A DNA stretch of 31,130 bases from Paraglomus occultum. Lineage: Eukaryota; Glomeromycota; Glomeromycetes; Paraglomerales; Paraglomeraceae. Below, piece after piece: positions 10,312 to 21,094 of this stretch. The stretch lies in contig CAJVPJ010000279.1 of NCBI GenBank assembly GCA_910592205.1, positions 1-31,130 of the forward strand, in the 5' to 3' direction. The position numbers and the translations under genes were made by a program. Position 1 is the first letter of the stretch; each line of letters begins with the position of its first letter. The notes beneath the pieces are model-generated. The model was not told where the DNA came from. It saw only the letters and a list, made by a program, of their open reading frames with translations, and made no database searches.

Positions 10312-12069
10312 TCAAATATCCTCAAAGTCATCATCGCCGCCATTGACAGCTTGCACGACAAACATCAGTAGGTTGGCTGTGAAATGCATCGAAAATCCGT
10401 TATATAAACCACGAATTCCATAATTATCTAACCAACTCGTCTGCTTTCGTTGCAAGTGACGTTTCGGAGCATTACCACGTTTGGGCATCTTCCTCTGGCT
10501 TATACCCTCTTCCACGATAATTCTATATCCACAGTCCAGCATACCAACGTACGGTGCTTGGCGTGTCTGTACAACGGTTTCGAATCTTTTTCCAGGCACA
10601 CGAGATCGTACTTGACAGTGAAGTCTTTTACGGATCGTTTCGATCGGAAGAGTAATCATCAGCTGAACAGTATTGAGCAACAGTTGGACGGTTCCATAAA
10701 TAAGGGGTGAATCGCTAGCTGATATGTGGAAAATACGGTCAATTAGAATTGGAATGCTATTTTCCAAAAGTGGGTCAATGGCATGATAGACGATGGAAGG
10801 AAGAAGGTTATGACCCCAGTATAAAGAGGATAAACCCTCCTCTTTTATCATCTGGCGAAGACAATCAAAGAGTCCTTTATATTTCCTCTGACTTGGAGAT
10901 GATGTCTGGACTATGAGCCTAAAAATCATTAACGATAACATTGAATTAGTGTGAATATAAATCAGAGCTTGATAACGGTGGTTTCACCAATTAACAACAC
11001 TTGATATTAAACAAGACACCCATATTCCCCCTTTTCCCGATAATGTACCTTGTCCTAGCCACCTCTAATGGACTCAATAGTACACCAACGACTATATGAC
11101 TAGCAACAAGTGTAGCAAGATTAGGTCCGACTTTGTCCAAATAGACTAACGGAATCGTATCATCATACAGATCGAATGCATCATTTAAGATTCCTTCGAT
11201 GGTAGGTTGAAAGAAGAGATGTGCCATATCATACAGCCAGCCAGTGAATTGTCCTTAAAAGATGGATGAATATTAATGATGCAGTTATGCAGTCATAATT
11301 TTCATTAGAATCAAATATTATGCCGATTAAGGTTTTGCCAATTTTGTTTGACTAGCAAAACGTCTTACCTTTCCACAAGGATTTCCAACCTTCTGTTTTG
11401 TGTTTCGTTAGGATGCTTATAGTACCCCACACACCGTCATCTAATGGTGGTAACATGTAAGCGGGTCTTGTTGACTCATCATATATGGATGTGTTTAATA
11501 GATATCCTTGTTTGTCTGATGTCTTCCTCTTTCTAAATGCTGGTGAAGTTGGATCAAGCTGTGGCTTTGTAGATCTGCCTTCCTGATCAAAATCTGACAA
11601 GTTTTCATCTGAAGACTATAGAATAAGAACGAGAGTTCTTTTAGCTATACAAATGTTCTCGGCATAAGAATATAGATAAAAAGTTACGTATTTGTTTATA
11701 CAAGTATCATGGACATACCTCATCATCAGACTCTAGATTGTTTTCACGAACAACGGGCACAACGTCTTCATTAGGTAGATACTGGACTTGTAACAAAGTC
11801 TTTGATACTTCAAATGGGTTGGATATTGCTGTGCTGACATATTTGACCAAAGCAAAACTGCCTAATTCCTTCAGCGCACTGTGAGTCTCTTCATCAACAA
11901 GTTTATTTTGTTCCGATTGATTATTGGCTATAGCATTAGAGCCGGGTGTATAATAGTAATCTGTATTTGGAGGGACGTAATATGGTCGAAGTGGATGTAC
12001 GATTTTCGATTGAGGAAAGGGCGTGTAAGTGTATTTTGGAGAGGGAGAGGGATCGGACGCAGAAGACAT
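10312..12069 (-). CDS. UGO1: Ugo1-like mitochondrial outer-membrane fusion protein
   Basis: Four exons (12069-11719, 11615-11369, 11253-11049, 10918-10312) join with matching phases to 469 residues, close to the roughly 500 of yeast Ugo1. The N-terminus is Pro/Ser/Tyr-rich (SPKYTYTPFPQSK), followed by ISNPFEVSKTLLQVQYLP, a carrier-type repeat with the characteristic Ugo1/SLC25A46 divergence. Later carrier-like repeats include LLSPLEVARTRLIVQ, YKGLFDCLRQMIKEEG, LYWGHNLLPSIVYH, LPIETIRKRL and GIRGLYNGFSMH. The P-x-(E/D)-x-x-(K/R) signature is retained as PFEV, PLEV and PIET. Ugo1 links the fusion GTPases Fzo1 and Mgm1 rather than transporting metabolites. The acidic linker (ESDDE, SSDENLSDFDQEG) between repeats one and two is typical of fungal Ugo1. 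The family call is confident; the mechanism is by analogy. Confidence 0.9.
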
Positions 12070-12299
12070 GACGTTGAGTACTCGTGAGTTGAACCAGTCA
12101 AGAGTACCAATTAAAGGGGGGAGTTTATTGCACGCAACAGTGTAAAATGGTCCAAGATAAAAGTATCGCGCTTCGATTATTTTAATTTTATTTTTTTGAT
12201 CTGAATTTTTTTTAATATGTAGATCTGAACATACTCTATGGATTGTAACACAATAACAGTATCTCCGGAGAGGAATCAAGGCTCCATCAAGCAATGCCC

Positions 12300-12822
12300 G
12301 GAGAATCTCGATCCCTGCTGCTGGGAGTGTTGGATATTATAACATGACCTAATTCTTCTGCTTTAGCCATCAGACATGGCGAAACTGATAGTGGGCCACC
12401 AGAGCATTTACGAACAGCTTTTCGTGATATCTTTCTTGTTTTCGAGTTACCATATTAATATTCGATACTCAGTGATAATGACATGAAATTCGCGAGTAAA
12501 AATGCGACACTCTTTTTATGAGCTTCACTTTACAGGTGCTTGATTTTTCGTCCCATCCGAAAAATTGCCGTATCAAGTTGCGAGACCCTTTTTCTTCTGA
12601 CGTTTCCATATGTTTGCCATACACAAATTAGAATAATGTTCGAATGCCGTTGGCCAACCTTTAGTAGGAGAGTACCATGTGAAGGGTGTACGAACACGCC
12701 AGGGTCAATGGAAATTGCATTAACAGAACCATTCGCTTGCGTTTCGCGGAGTTGTTTTGATGTTTCGTAAACCCATGAAGTTTCCATTCATTGGTTTTAC
12801 AAACATATGTGAGCTTGCAATT
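12300..12822 (-). pseudogene. Decayed Fanzor (eukaryotic TnpB-like RNA-guided nuclease)
   Basis: Minus-strand pieces appear in the order of a Fanzor/TnpB RuvC nuclease. First comes a pre-RuvC strand (CKLTYVCKTNEWKLH, about 12819-12775). Then the RuvC-I motif AISIDPGV (catalytic Asp at 12706-12704) continues, after a two-base offset that looks like a duplicated GT, as RTPFTWYSPTKG (12692-12657). A basic segment ends RKIKHL, then EAHKKSVAFLLANF and, after a frameshift, HVIITEYRI (about 12527-12455). MVTRKQERYHEK and ALVAHYQF (12453-12373) match the bridge region, and AEELGHVII follows at about 12364. A DRD near 12310 could be the RuvC-III Asp, but the zinc-finger part is missing. N-terminal homology may extend to about 13110 but is too broken to define. 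Frameshifts and stops make it inactive. No flanking element ends or guide-RNA region are identifiable. The call rests on remembered family motifs and motif order. Confidence 0.72.
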
Positions 12823-13129
12823 GGGCGTCACGTATTCTGTGAGAGATCAGGCCACTTATTAATATGCCTTTTCTTTTCGAAATAAAAAGGCCACATGCAC
12901 AGCGAGAAGAGTCATCAGATAACTTAAACCATGCACTCTGAAAAGCCAGGGAAATTGCGTGTCTGTTTCTTACATGTTTCACCCATGCCATCAGCAGAGA
13001 AATGTGCCATACAAATCGCGTTGGTTGTCCAGCGTGATGACAGGCTTATACATAAAAACGGTTTCCACGTGGCTTTTGAAAACTTTTGCACACCAGTTAC
13101 CGAAATGATAAGGTGGATCCATTAATTAT

Positions 13130-13600
13130 CCTGTTTCTACAAGTAGTATTAATTGAAAATAAAATAAATAAAATAAAACAAAAACAAGGGAAAAAAACAA
13201 ACGAGGAAGTAGTTAATGCAATCACCTCATTTATTATGATAGTTTACGAATTGGGTAGAATTTATTCAGAAAATTTTTTAAAATGAATGCCTTATGAACA
13301 ATTTACCGCGAAGCGTAAAGAAAATTTGGCCAAAAACCGGACATTGTCTTCTAATATCAGGTCATATACAGTAATTATTTAGACATCAATCGACAGATAG
13401 CTTAATATTGTTTTTTGTAATAGTTTGTTTTAATCAATTATTTAAAGACCTTATCAAGTTGCCATCATAATATTGCTAATTCTCAGAAGATTGTAGATAT
13501 GTTCAAAATAGGAGAAAGCAGTAGTAATTCGGAAGAAGCACTGAAATGACAGCTGTTAGCGCTAGTGGAGCATTGGAAAGTTTAGAGACTGTACAAGCAT
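13130..13600. other. AT-rich spacer, no gene seen
   Basis: The sequence is A/T-rich with lysine-coding A runs at about 13150-13200 and no recognisable coding, RNA or repeat structure. It separates the Fanzor remnant from the dispersed coding repeat. Confidence 0.5.
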
Positions 13601-13609
13601 TTCTAATTC

Positions 13610-14875
13610 AGCAAGAAAATGCGTACTAATAAGTGAACGTTTTACTGCTACAGTAGCCGTCAAAAGTATCCGAACGGGTGTATCACCTAAACGCACATAA
13701 TAATAACTCGTTAAATTTTCCAGCAAAAAGGTTTTTGACAACGCCTGATCACACGTAAAATTTCTGCTCGAGCGGATGTCTCCAGCAAATTTTCCAAACA
13801 TTGGATATTTTGTTTCGAAAATGTATGAAACATATTAATATCAAAATCGCATTCGCTTATTTCGAACTTAAACTTCAAAAATTTATCTCTACATGTTTCT
13901 AATCAGTTGTTTTTCTATTGCTTATCTAAGCCATCTCTGCATGGTTTTTGGAACTTCTAGTCGAATTATGAAACGATTTGTTACTATAAAAAAGAAACAA
14001 CTGCATTATAACTCTTAACGTCGTCATCGCTTATTTGCATTTCGTAGTAGCGATCACGCTATAATTTGCCCATTGATCATAAGCATAATTACGGCTGGTT
14101 CAAAGAATAAAAAAGAAGAAGAAAATACAAAATTTTGTTATACAAGCGTCGAGATATGAATTTTTGAAGTTTTATGGTTGGCATCGCATAGAGGATGTAG
14201 TATAGTCCGATATAAAATATTCGATGTTTGGAAAATTTTCTGTAGACATCCGCTCAAGCTAAAATTTTACGTGTGATCAGGCGTTGTCAAAAACCTTTAT
14301 GCTGGAAAATTTAACGAGTTATTATTATGTGCGTTTAGGTGATACACCCGTTCGGATACTTATGACCGCGACTGTAATACTCCACTTTGTCAGAAAAACG
14401 TACCTCAATATGTTAGGAATTGGTCACACACACTTGAAATCATTTGGCGAAATACCAGCGCGTTTATGGTAGCATAAAACAAATGCCACGATGGAAAACC
14501 AAAATAACCATTGATATAAACGTTGCTACTGCCGTGAAGGATTGTATGCTGAAATTTATGGATTATCAAGTCTTGGTAGAAATGTCAATCGCATTACTCC
14601 TTACACTCTTGCCAGCTGAAACGAGTTACAAGTCTATCGTAATTTTATTGCAGGTCTCGAAAACGACAGCACGTTGAAATATGCGTTCCGTAAGTTATGA
14701 CACCAATAATTCCTTATATTAATATTCAAATTATGAGTTCCACAAACGGATTTAGGTGACACACGCCAACATTTCTTACAGTACAACGCTCGCAAAGAAG
14801 AAGAGGCGAGAGACTTACTAAAAAGATACAAAGAAATTCTTGGGTTCCATAGTAGATTTAATGTAAATTAATTTT
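13610..14875 (+). pseudogene. Broken dispersed coding repeat, copy A, split by a MITE
   Basis: The sequence on either side of the inverted-repeat element (13651-14374) is colinear with 30055-30565 of this window. Shared coding pieces are RTNK at the left junction, KTYLNMLGIGHTHL at about 14395, ITIDINVATAVK at about 14508, AGLENDSTLK at about 14652 and NARKEEEARDLLKRYKE at about 14784-14836. Frames shift between pieces and stops intervene, so it is dead. Where copy B keeps TDLCNTCQ, copy A reads TDLGDTRQ, so a CxxC pair has been lost. I do not recognise the family by name. A repeated, decaying gene with a Cys pair beside an inverted-repeat-like end suggests a transposon protein, which is inference. 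Confidence 0.6.
13651..14374. mobile_element. 724-base Tc1/mariner-type MITE inserted at TA
   Basis: The ends are long inverted repeats of about 145 bases: 13651 onward (CAGTAGCCGTCAAAAGTATC) and the reverse complement running back from 14374 (CAGTCGCGGTCATAAGTATC), with few differences along the arms. Both sides carry TA (13649-13650 and 14375-14376), the Tc1/mariner target duplication, and the CAGT...CAAAAGTATCCG end is typical of that superfamily. The roughly 430-base interior has no transposase, so movement would need an enzyme supplied elsewhere. The short coding-like strings in the arms (ENLTSYYYVRLGD) appear in both orientations because they are the repeats themselves. Confidence 0.85.
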
Positions 14876-15031
14876 ATATTAGAGATAGACCTGTATGGAA
14901 TGTGTTATAATTTTTAGGTAAAGTGTTACTCAATAATGTTACAGGTGTTAAAACCGTAATTTATATAAATTTTGTGAATAATTGTGCAATCTTCAGCCAC
15001 ATTAGCTTCTCATTTATATCGCATACAAAAG

Positions 15032-15067
15032 GTTTACTTTGTCTGGTTTTGTTGCAGTCTGCCCCAT
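15032..15067 (+). repeat. 36-base dispersed motif, copy 1 (possible element end)
   Basis: GTTTACTTTGTCTGGTTTTG followed by TTGCAGTCTGCCCCAT recurs almost exactly at 30946-30981 and, inverted, at 27639-27675. Here and at 31 kb it lies downstream of a copy of the same broken coding repeat, so it probably marks that repeat's right end. It is 210 bases upstream of the Stm1-family start and may now lie in that gene's promoter. Confidence 0.75.
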
Positions 15068-15276
15068 CTTACCTTCCAGCGTGACAGGAGGTCCGTCGTA
15101 TTACATAACAATTATTCTGTGCAGGTGTTATCTTGGTATTATTACGTAATGGAAAGATGGTTTCTGATTGGCCGAGTCCACCACATTCTTCTCTTTTTTC
15201 CCCCATTGCCAGACAGGACATACAAGTCATCCAAGAGCGCGACAATCGTGTATTGTCATCCATCCACCAATACGTA

Positions 15277-16937
15277 ATGGCCAGTGTCGCAAGCCGAAAC
15301 TTATTCGACATTTTGGCCGATGTCGAGGACCAGCCGCAGGAAACTACTTCTGAACCGTCAAAAGAGGAGATAGTTGTTTCTAAGAAAGTAGATAGGTCTC
15401 GTGCTAGCAAGACCGAAGCTAGAATTCGTCACGAATATCCTCAGCGTGGTGGTGCCACCAGGGCTGCTGCTTCTACGAGGGGCAATGACGAGGCTAGATC
15501 AGGTTAGTGGAAATGTAACTGTTTTTTGCGTTTTGGCAAAGGCATTTGCTACGTACGTTCTCGCGTTTTTATAAAAGCTATGTATAAAGGCTTTGACCGC
15601 ATCAATGCCGTTGACAGTCGATGATAGGCATATAATTGTTGTTTTACCATTGTCATTGTTCTGATGAGTACACAAATTGTATATAACAATATTGTCAATC
15701 GAATCACATATCTCTTCCCGCTACATCGTTTAACTCTATATTTTGCTTTTGAAGGACCTCGTGACCGTAATGTGGGCCCTCGTCTCTCTGGTCGCCGTAA
15801 TCAAGACGACGGAAACGGCGGTTCTGACTATCCTCCTCGTAATGCTCGCGGAGCTCGTGCCGGTGAACGTTCTCGCGGCGGTCGTGGTGGACGACGTGGA
15901 CGTGAATACGACCGTCACAGCGGAACTGGCAGAGAGTATGTAAAACAAACTGAATTGAATTGTGATATCCCAGAATTAGATTAGACAATGAAATTATAAC
16001 TTGGTTATTCTGTTTCCCTTTGCAGGGATAGCGGAAAAAAGGATTCGCAAGCATGGGGAGATCCTACTAGTTCGTGGCCATCCGAATCAAATGAAACAGA
16101 AAAGTGGGGAAATGATACTAGCGCAACGGAAACCAGTTCCTGGGCGGCGAATGATGACTCTGCTAATGGAGGGACGTGGGGTACCGGCGATGAAGCTACT
16201 GGTACAAATGAGGCCGGTGGTTGGAACGAGGGAGAGGATGGCGCCAAGAGTGATAACGCCTGGAATCCTGGAACTTCTTTGGACGATTTGAACACGGAAA
16301 ATGTTGATTGGAAAAGTGGCGATCAGGAAAACAAAGACGATAGTGGTTACTCCATTGATGTGGTACAGGCTCCTGTTGAAATAGTGCAAAAGACTCTGGA
16401 TGAATATCTTGCCGAACGTGCCCAAAGAGGTTTAAGTGTAGCGCTTCCCGAACCAAGGAAGCCTAATGAGGGAGTTGACGATTCGCAATGGAGGGATGCT
16501 GTTCCTCTTGAGCGCGATGAGGAGGAAGATGTGTTGTTCGCTGGCAAGGTAGTTATTGCGTTCTTTTACGGCTAAAACGGTATTTATATGTACATTTTCA
16601 TTAACAAAATCATTTTTACCATCAACAGGAAACATCTTATAAATTGAAGAGCAAGGATAAGACCAAGGCGAAAAAGGAATACATCGAAATCGACCAAGCG
16701 TTTGAGAGACCTAGTGGCGGATCTCAAAGAGGTAGAGGCCGTGGACGAGGTGGAAGGGACGGCAACAGGGACGGCAACAGGGACGGCAACAGAGACGGCA
16801 ACAGAGACGGCTACAGAGACGGCAACAGAGAACGCCGTGACAATCGTGATGGTGGCTACAGAGAAAATCGTCGCGGTCGAAATGATGGTTTCAATCCTAA
16901 TGATACAAGGGCTTTCCCTAGCCTTGGAACTGCGTAA
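15277..16937 (+). CDS. Stm1/SERBP1/HABP4-family ribosome-binding protein
   Basis: Four exons (15277-15502, 15755-15935, 16026-16548, 16629-16937) join in frame to 412 residues. The start MASVASRNLFDILAD carries the conserved NLFDIL/NPFDLL motif of Stm1/SERBP1 proteins. A basic Arg/Gly-rich region follows (RRNQDDGNG, RSRGGRGGRRGREYDRHSGTGR) with the family's basic-RHSGTGR-type motif. Next is a Ser/Asn/Gly region with eight regularly spaced Trp, then the conserved helix KTLDEYLAERAQRG. An RGG/DGNR tail ends in FPSLGTA. Such proteins clamp idle ribosomes with eEF2, blocking the mRNA channel and preserving them during starvation. An upstream in-frame ATG at 15133 would add unrelated residues, so 15277 is preferred. 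The last codons overlap a possible donor (GTAAGC at 16934), but the FPSLG ending favours termination here. Confidence 0.88.
16758..16829 (+). repeat. Six tandem 12-base units in the RGG tail (DGNR)
   Basis: Six units of GACGGCAACAGG type encode four DGNR, one DGYR and one DGNR within the C-terminal RNA-binding tail of the Stm1-family protein. Because the unit is a multiple of three, copy-number change would keep the frame. The units are nearly identical, which points to recent expansion or homogenisation. Confidence 0.9.
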
Positions 16938-17669
16938 GCATATTTATGCATTTATCAAGAGCAAATCATTTCATCCAAGAGACAAACATCCGACCTTTCG
17001 TCCAAAAACGAACAATTATTACCCTCAAGGGACACTTTATTTCCTTTTTATATATAGTTATAGTTATATCGAATATGGAATGATAATATGCATTCAGTTA
17101 TTGTGAGATAACGTTATTTCATTATCAAAAAGTAAATTTACATTGTCGATCTTTGGAGAATGCGGGGTAGATCTTTTGTCAGCGAAAATATTTGTCAAAT
17201 TATCATGTATCGAAAGCATCCGCAGTATATTGTAACTAGTATGATCCCGTGATCGATTGGACGACTTGTCCAATTCAAGGCTGTGTCGCTGTTCAGTTGT
17301 TTGTTCCCTTCCTCGAGTCACAGCGTATCCAATATGATTGGCTGAAGCATGAAGCCCAACTAGACCTGTAACTGTTCCCTTTCTTCCACCTTCCAACTCG
17401 TCCTTCTACGCTCTTCTACTACTCGCTCGTCTTCCGATTAACTATTAGTAACGTACCTGTAGCGATCGTTTGTCTTGGTCACGATCGTTGTTCGATCGTG
17501 TTCTCGTTTGCTCACTTTCCCACATAATAAAAGAAGTTCCGTGTAATACTATTTCTAGTCTTAGATCTGACCAGATCGTATAGTACTTCTTCATATACTG
17601 GTATCAAACACTTATATAATACGGTGGAAATAGTTTCCGTCTTGTGCGCTTTTCACCGCTCGTATACCG
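16938..17669. other. Intergenic and 5' region with a short hairpin
   Basis: It lies between the Stm1-family gene and the MPN gene. A perfect inverted repeat, CACGATCG-TTGTT-CGATCGTG, at 17480-17500 is followed by further GATCG/GATCT strings. No gene is seen. The 3' end of the first gene and the promoter of the second must lie here. Confidence 0.5.
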
Positions 17670-20600
17670 ATGCAACCTCAATTAGGTGATGCTAAAGTAA
17701 CGCCCGCCACTACCAAGGCAAAGTCACAGTCACCGTCGAAAATGCCAAATGTGTCTCAAGTAGAACAGATCGTTTCTGCATCCTTGCAGTCCTCAAACAT
17801 TCAGATGGGTAAGCCCAGAGCTAGACGGCTGTCCATGACTGGAGATCGAGCTTCTGGTCCCATTCCGTCCACACCCAGACGTAATGGTACCAAGAAGGTG
17901 GCAGCAGACATAAACAACAGAGTGGATGACCCAGTTGGGTAAGCACGAACTTCTCAGTTGTTACATTGTGAGTGGTCCTATACACTAAGACCTTGTTAAT
18001 TGGGATGGCAATATATAAGAGTAAAAAGCTTTGACATTAGTAGGTAGTAATATGTAAGGGGAGGAGCAACAATGCAGTAGTTCTACACAAGACTGTTTAT
18101 GTTGTTGACATACACAGCTCGTCGCCTACTAGCCATGTTTATTTGAATATTGAATCTGAATAATGTGTGTATATATGGTTTTGTAGTAAATTTCGTGTGA
18201 TAATTGACGAGTCAGTAGTTTCTGCTCTTTTGGATTGCGCATTTTCAGATTATAAACATGAAGTCATGGGATATTTGGGAGGAAGGTTTGATGCTGATTT
18301 GAATGACAACGAAGCTATAATTTGTCGCATAAATCATTTTGTTGCATCTGAGAGGTAAATTTGGGTTGAACTTGATATGCAAACTTGTGCACTTACCGTT
18401 TAGCAATAATCGTGTCGTTTTTGGCGCAGGAATGTCGTGTCTATGTTGACTACCACAGTTCGAGAAGTTGAGGCAGCGTTGGATGAGGCAGTAAAGACTT
18501 TTGCTGAAATGGGATATTATCTAGTTGGATGGTATCGAAGGTATATGCACTACGTATATGAGTGGTGATATGTATTATAAGTCATCAATTATTATCGGTA
18601 CATCAAATGCTAGTTTTCATAGTAGACCACACCACACTACGTTTTGTTAAATTCTTGTGTTTATATACATTGCATACATGTGTTTCAAAATTTTTCGTCT
18701 GATTCTAAATTTTCCGTGGGGTGTCGTTACAGTAATCTCCCAAATATCCATAAATCAATTCCAGTTGATACAGACATTAAGAAGCAGCAATCGATACAAT
18801 TACAGGTATTACATTTACTGGCAATTCGAGGAATTATTGTTCGGTTCTCATGGTTACCGTTTGCTAATTAATACCCTTGTCTCCAACTCTAACTACGCGT
18901 CACTGACTTGTTCGTCAGTCTCCGAATAGCATTGGTTTGATTGTCTCTGTATCTAGCAGAATACGTCCTGAATCCGGCTTGGGCGCTTATGCGTCTAGTA
19001 ATCCGGCATATGGGATGTATGTCTTCAGAACGAGCAGCGCTAATGGTCTACATTCATATGCCAGCAACCCCCATAATAATCTCTCTACTCCACACAAGAC
19101 GAGCAGATCGGGAAAAGGGAAGGGAACCGAAAATGACATCATTCATAAAGTGTCATATACAGTACAAAGGCAGGCTTATATGTCGCCAAGAATAATGCAA
19201 CAGATGACGTGTACAATGATGGTATGTGTTTTGACCTACCTGCGCTACTAGTATGGATATAACCTTTTTTGCATCACATATTTATGCTCATCGCATGCCG
19301 TCTCCCCTACCCCTCGCGTTCACAGAACACCTTGCGAGAATCAAAGCAAGTATACTCGCAACAGCTCGTCGATTGTGACAATAAAAATGTACAGAGAATT
19401 TTCGTAGATTCGGAATATGAATCCTTCTTGATTAATTTCCTAAAAAAGAGCGTGCTACAGGTAATGAATTAAAACCAATAGCAAGAATATATATCGCAAA
19501 TACCTTACCGAAAGCAACATTCTTTTCCGGTTCATTAGTTTGATAAAACCATAGAGCAAGACTTTAGATCATTGGCAATTACTAAACACCATATCAAGAC
19601 ATTAATATCAACGAGGATAAATGATATCCTTACAAAATGGCAGAAATATCGCAATGGAGATGCGAAAGAGAACGCGATACGACGTAGAGAACTGGAGGCT
19701 TTGGCCGGAAAGGTAAGAAATGTTCAAACCATCGTTATATTATGACATTTTGCCTCATCTTGATATTCTCCTCGCCACAGCATCTGTATCATATCTTTGG
19801 GAAGGATATTAAGAGAGAGTCACCAGCTGTAGAGAATGCATACAGAGTGACGAGATGGCTCAACCTGAATACGCCTACTGTTGTTGATGATACAACCCGC
19901 GCAACGTTCACTTCTGCTACGCTAGAGTCTTCTTTGCCGGTGGTTTCGGACTATTTTTCCAGTTTAAAGAGCGAAATGGATGGGGACGAAATGATGACAC
20001 CCACAACGTCAATACACCAGTTCTCATCGATACATACCAGTAATGCACAAGCTTGCAATAATGTCTCTGATGTTGAGGATAATGAGTCGACGGATACGCA
20101 TGAGGGATCCGCGGTATTATCATCGATGCAGAACACGGAAAAAAGTACAAAGAGCAATGGCAGGAAGAGACCGTCTATTTCATCTAACGAGACGCTACAG
20201 TCGCCTCAGAAAATTGTAAAGACTGAAAGCAATCAATCAACGGCCTACAGCTCACACGTTCATTCAAATGACAGCATGACACCGCCAGCTAGCCACGATA
20301 GTATATCGCTGGCATCACCAACATTACCAACTGCTCCGACATATTTATCTTCTCGCGTGATAAATGAACCGAATGAGACTCTTATCAAAAGCGCAAATGC
20401 ACATGGTCAACCTTCGTACGCATATAATAACTACATAACAGCATATCCTAGTCCGCAGAATGGTCTGTCTATAAGCCAGTCACTTACGCAACCTGTGGCC
20501 AATGCACTTTCTCCGTCACCATCACAATCAATGACGAATAATGCTACAAACAAAAACTCAAAACGTCCATCCGAAGGGTTAAATTTGCCCAGTATAAGAG

Positions 20601-21094
20601 GGTTACTCGAACTATCAGGTCGTTCATCAGCCTCCTCGGCACCAGCCCAGCCCTCAACTCCAACTCCAACTTCACTTTCCAATGCAGAAATGCACGAATC
20701 CAATTCACCGTTCTCACAGCTATCATATCAATCACTTTATCCTTCATTTAGAAACCAGTATATAAATTTTAGTCCGATGCAATCGTCTACACCGCAGTCA
20801 ACACTTACTTTGCCAACTACACCACCATCATCTTTGCAATCGCCACTCCAACACATATTATCACCAACTGGTTCCACATCGAATGGGGCCACATCGCCTA
20901 CATTGTCAACACGACAATATATTCCAATTGCACCATCTCCGATGACCAATTCCTTGAATGCAAATCGATCAATGACATTGTCACCATCGTCTTCGACTCC
21001 AATATACACATCATCTACATCGCCGGGTTTACAATACATGCATCAGCAGAATCAGAGTACAGATGGACATGGCAATGATTTTTATATTCGGTGA
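17670..21094 (+). CDS. MPN-domain protein with lost JAMM histidines; Ser/Pro-rich tail
   Basis: Eight exons (17670-17938, 18187-18354, 18430-18540, 18733-18805, 18919-19221, 19326-19460, 19539-19712, 19781-21094) join in frame to 848 residues. Residues 1-89 are basic and Ser/Thr-rich. The MPN domain begins FRVIIDESVVSALLDCAF and has HEVMGYLGGRFD, whose Glu matches the JAMM glutamate. It continues to GYYLVGWYRSNLPNIHK and VDTDIKKQQS, where active members have GWYHSHP and a downstream Asp. Both metal-binding His are replaced (RSN for HSH), so peptidase activity is unlikely. GLIVSVSSRIRPESG then matches the domain's next strand. A helical segment (QVYSQQLVDCDN, FLKKSVLQ, ILTKWQKYR) precedes roughly 410 residues of Ser/Pro/Thr/Gln-rich tail. 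The domain order suggests the BRCC36/MPND/MYSM1 side of the superfamily, used as a scaffold. The exact orthologue is not settled. Confidence 0.82.

Noticed and set aside
12540-12770. Plus-strand frame of 76 codons (Cys-rich)
   Set aside because: It is the antisense shadow of the Fanzor remnant.
13562-13801. Minus-strand frame sharing ENLTSYYYVRLGD with a plus-strand frame at 14284
   Set aside because: The shared peptide is the two arms of the 724-base inverted-repeat element read in opposite directions, not a gene pair.
15133-15276. Upstream in-frame extension of the Stm1-family protein
   Set aside because: The added residues (MVLLRNGKMVSDW...) are not family-like, whereas MASVASRNLFDIL at 15277 matches the family start. 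The extension also lies close to repeat-derived sequence.
15704-16054. Several frames on both strands across the Arg/Gly-rich exon
   Set aside because: Shadows of the biased RGG codons of the Stm1-family gene.
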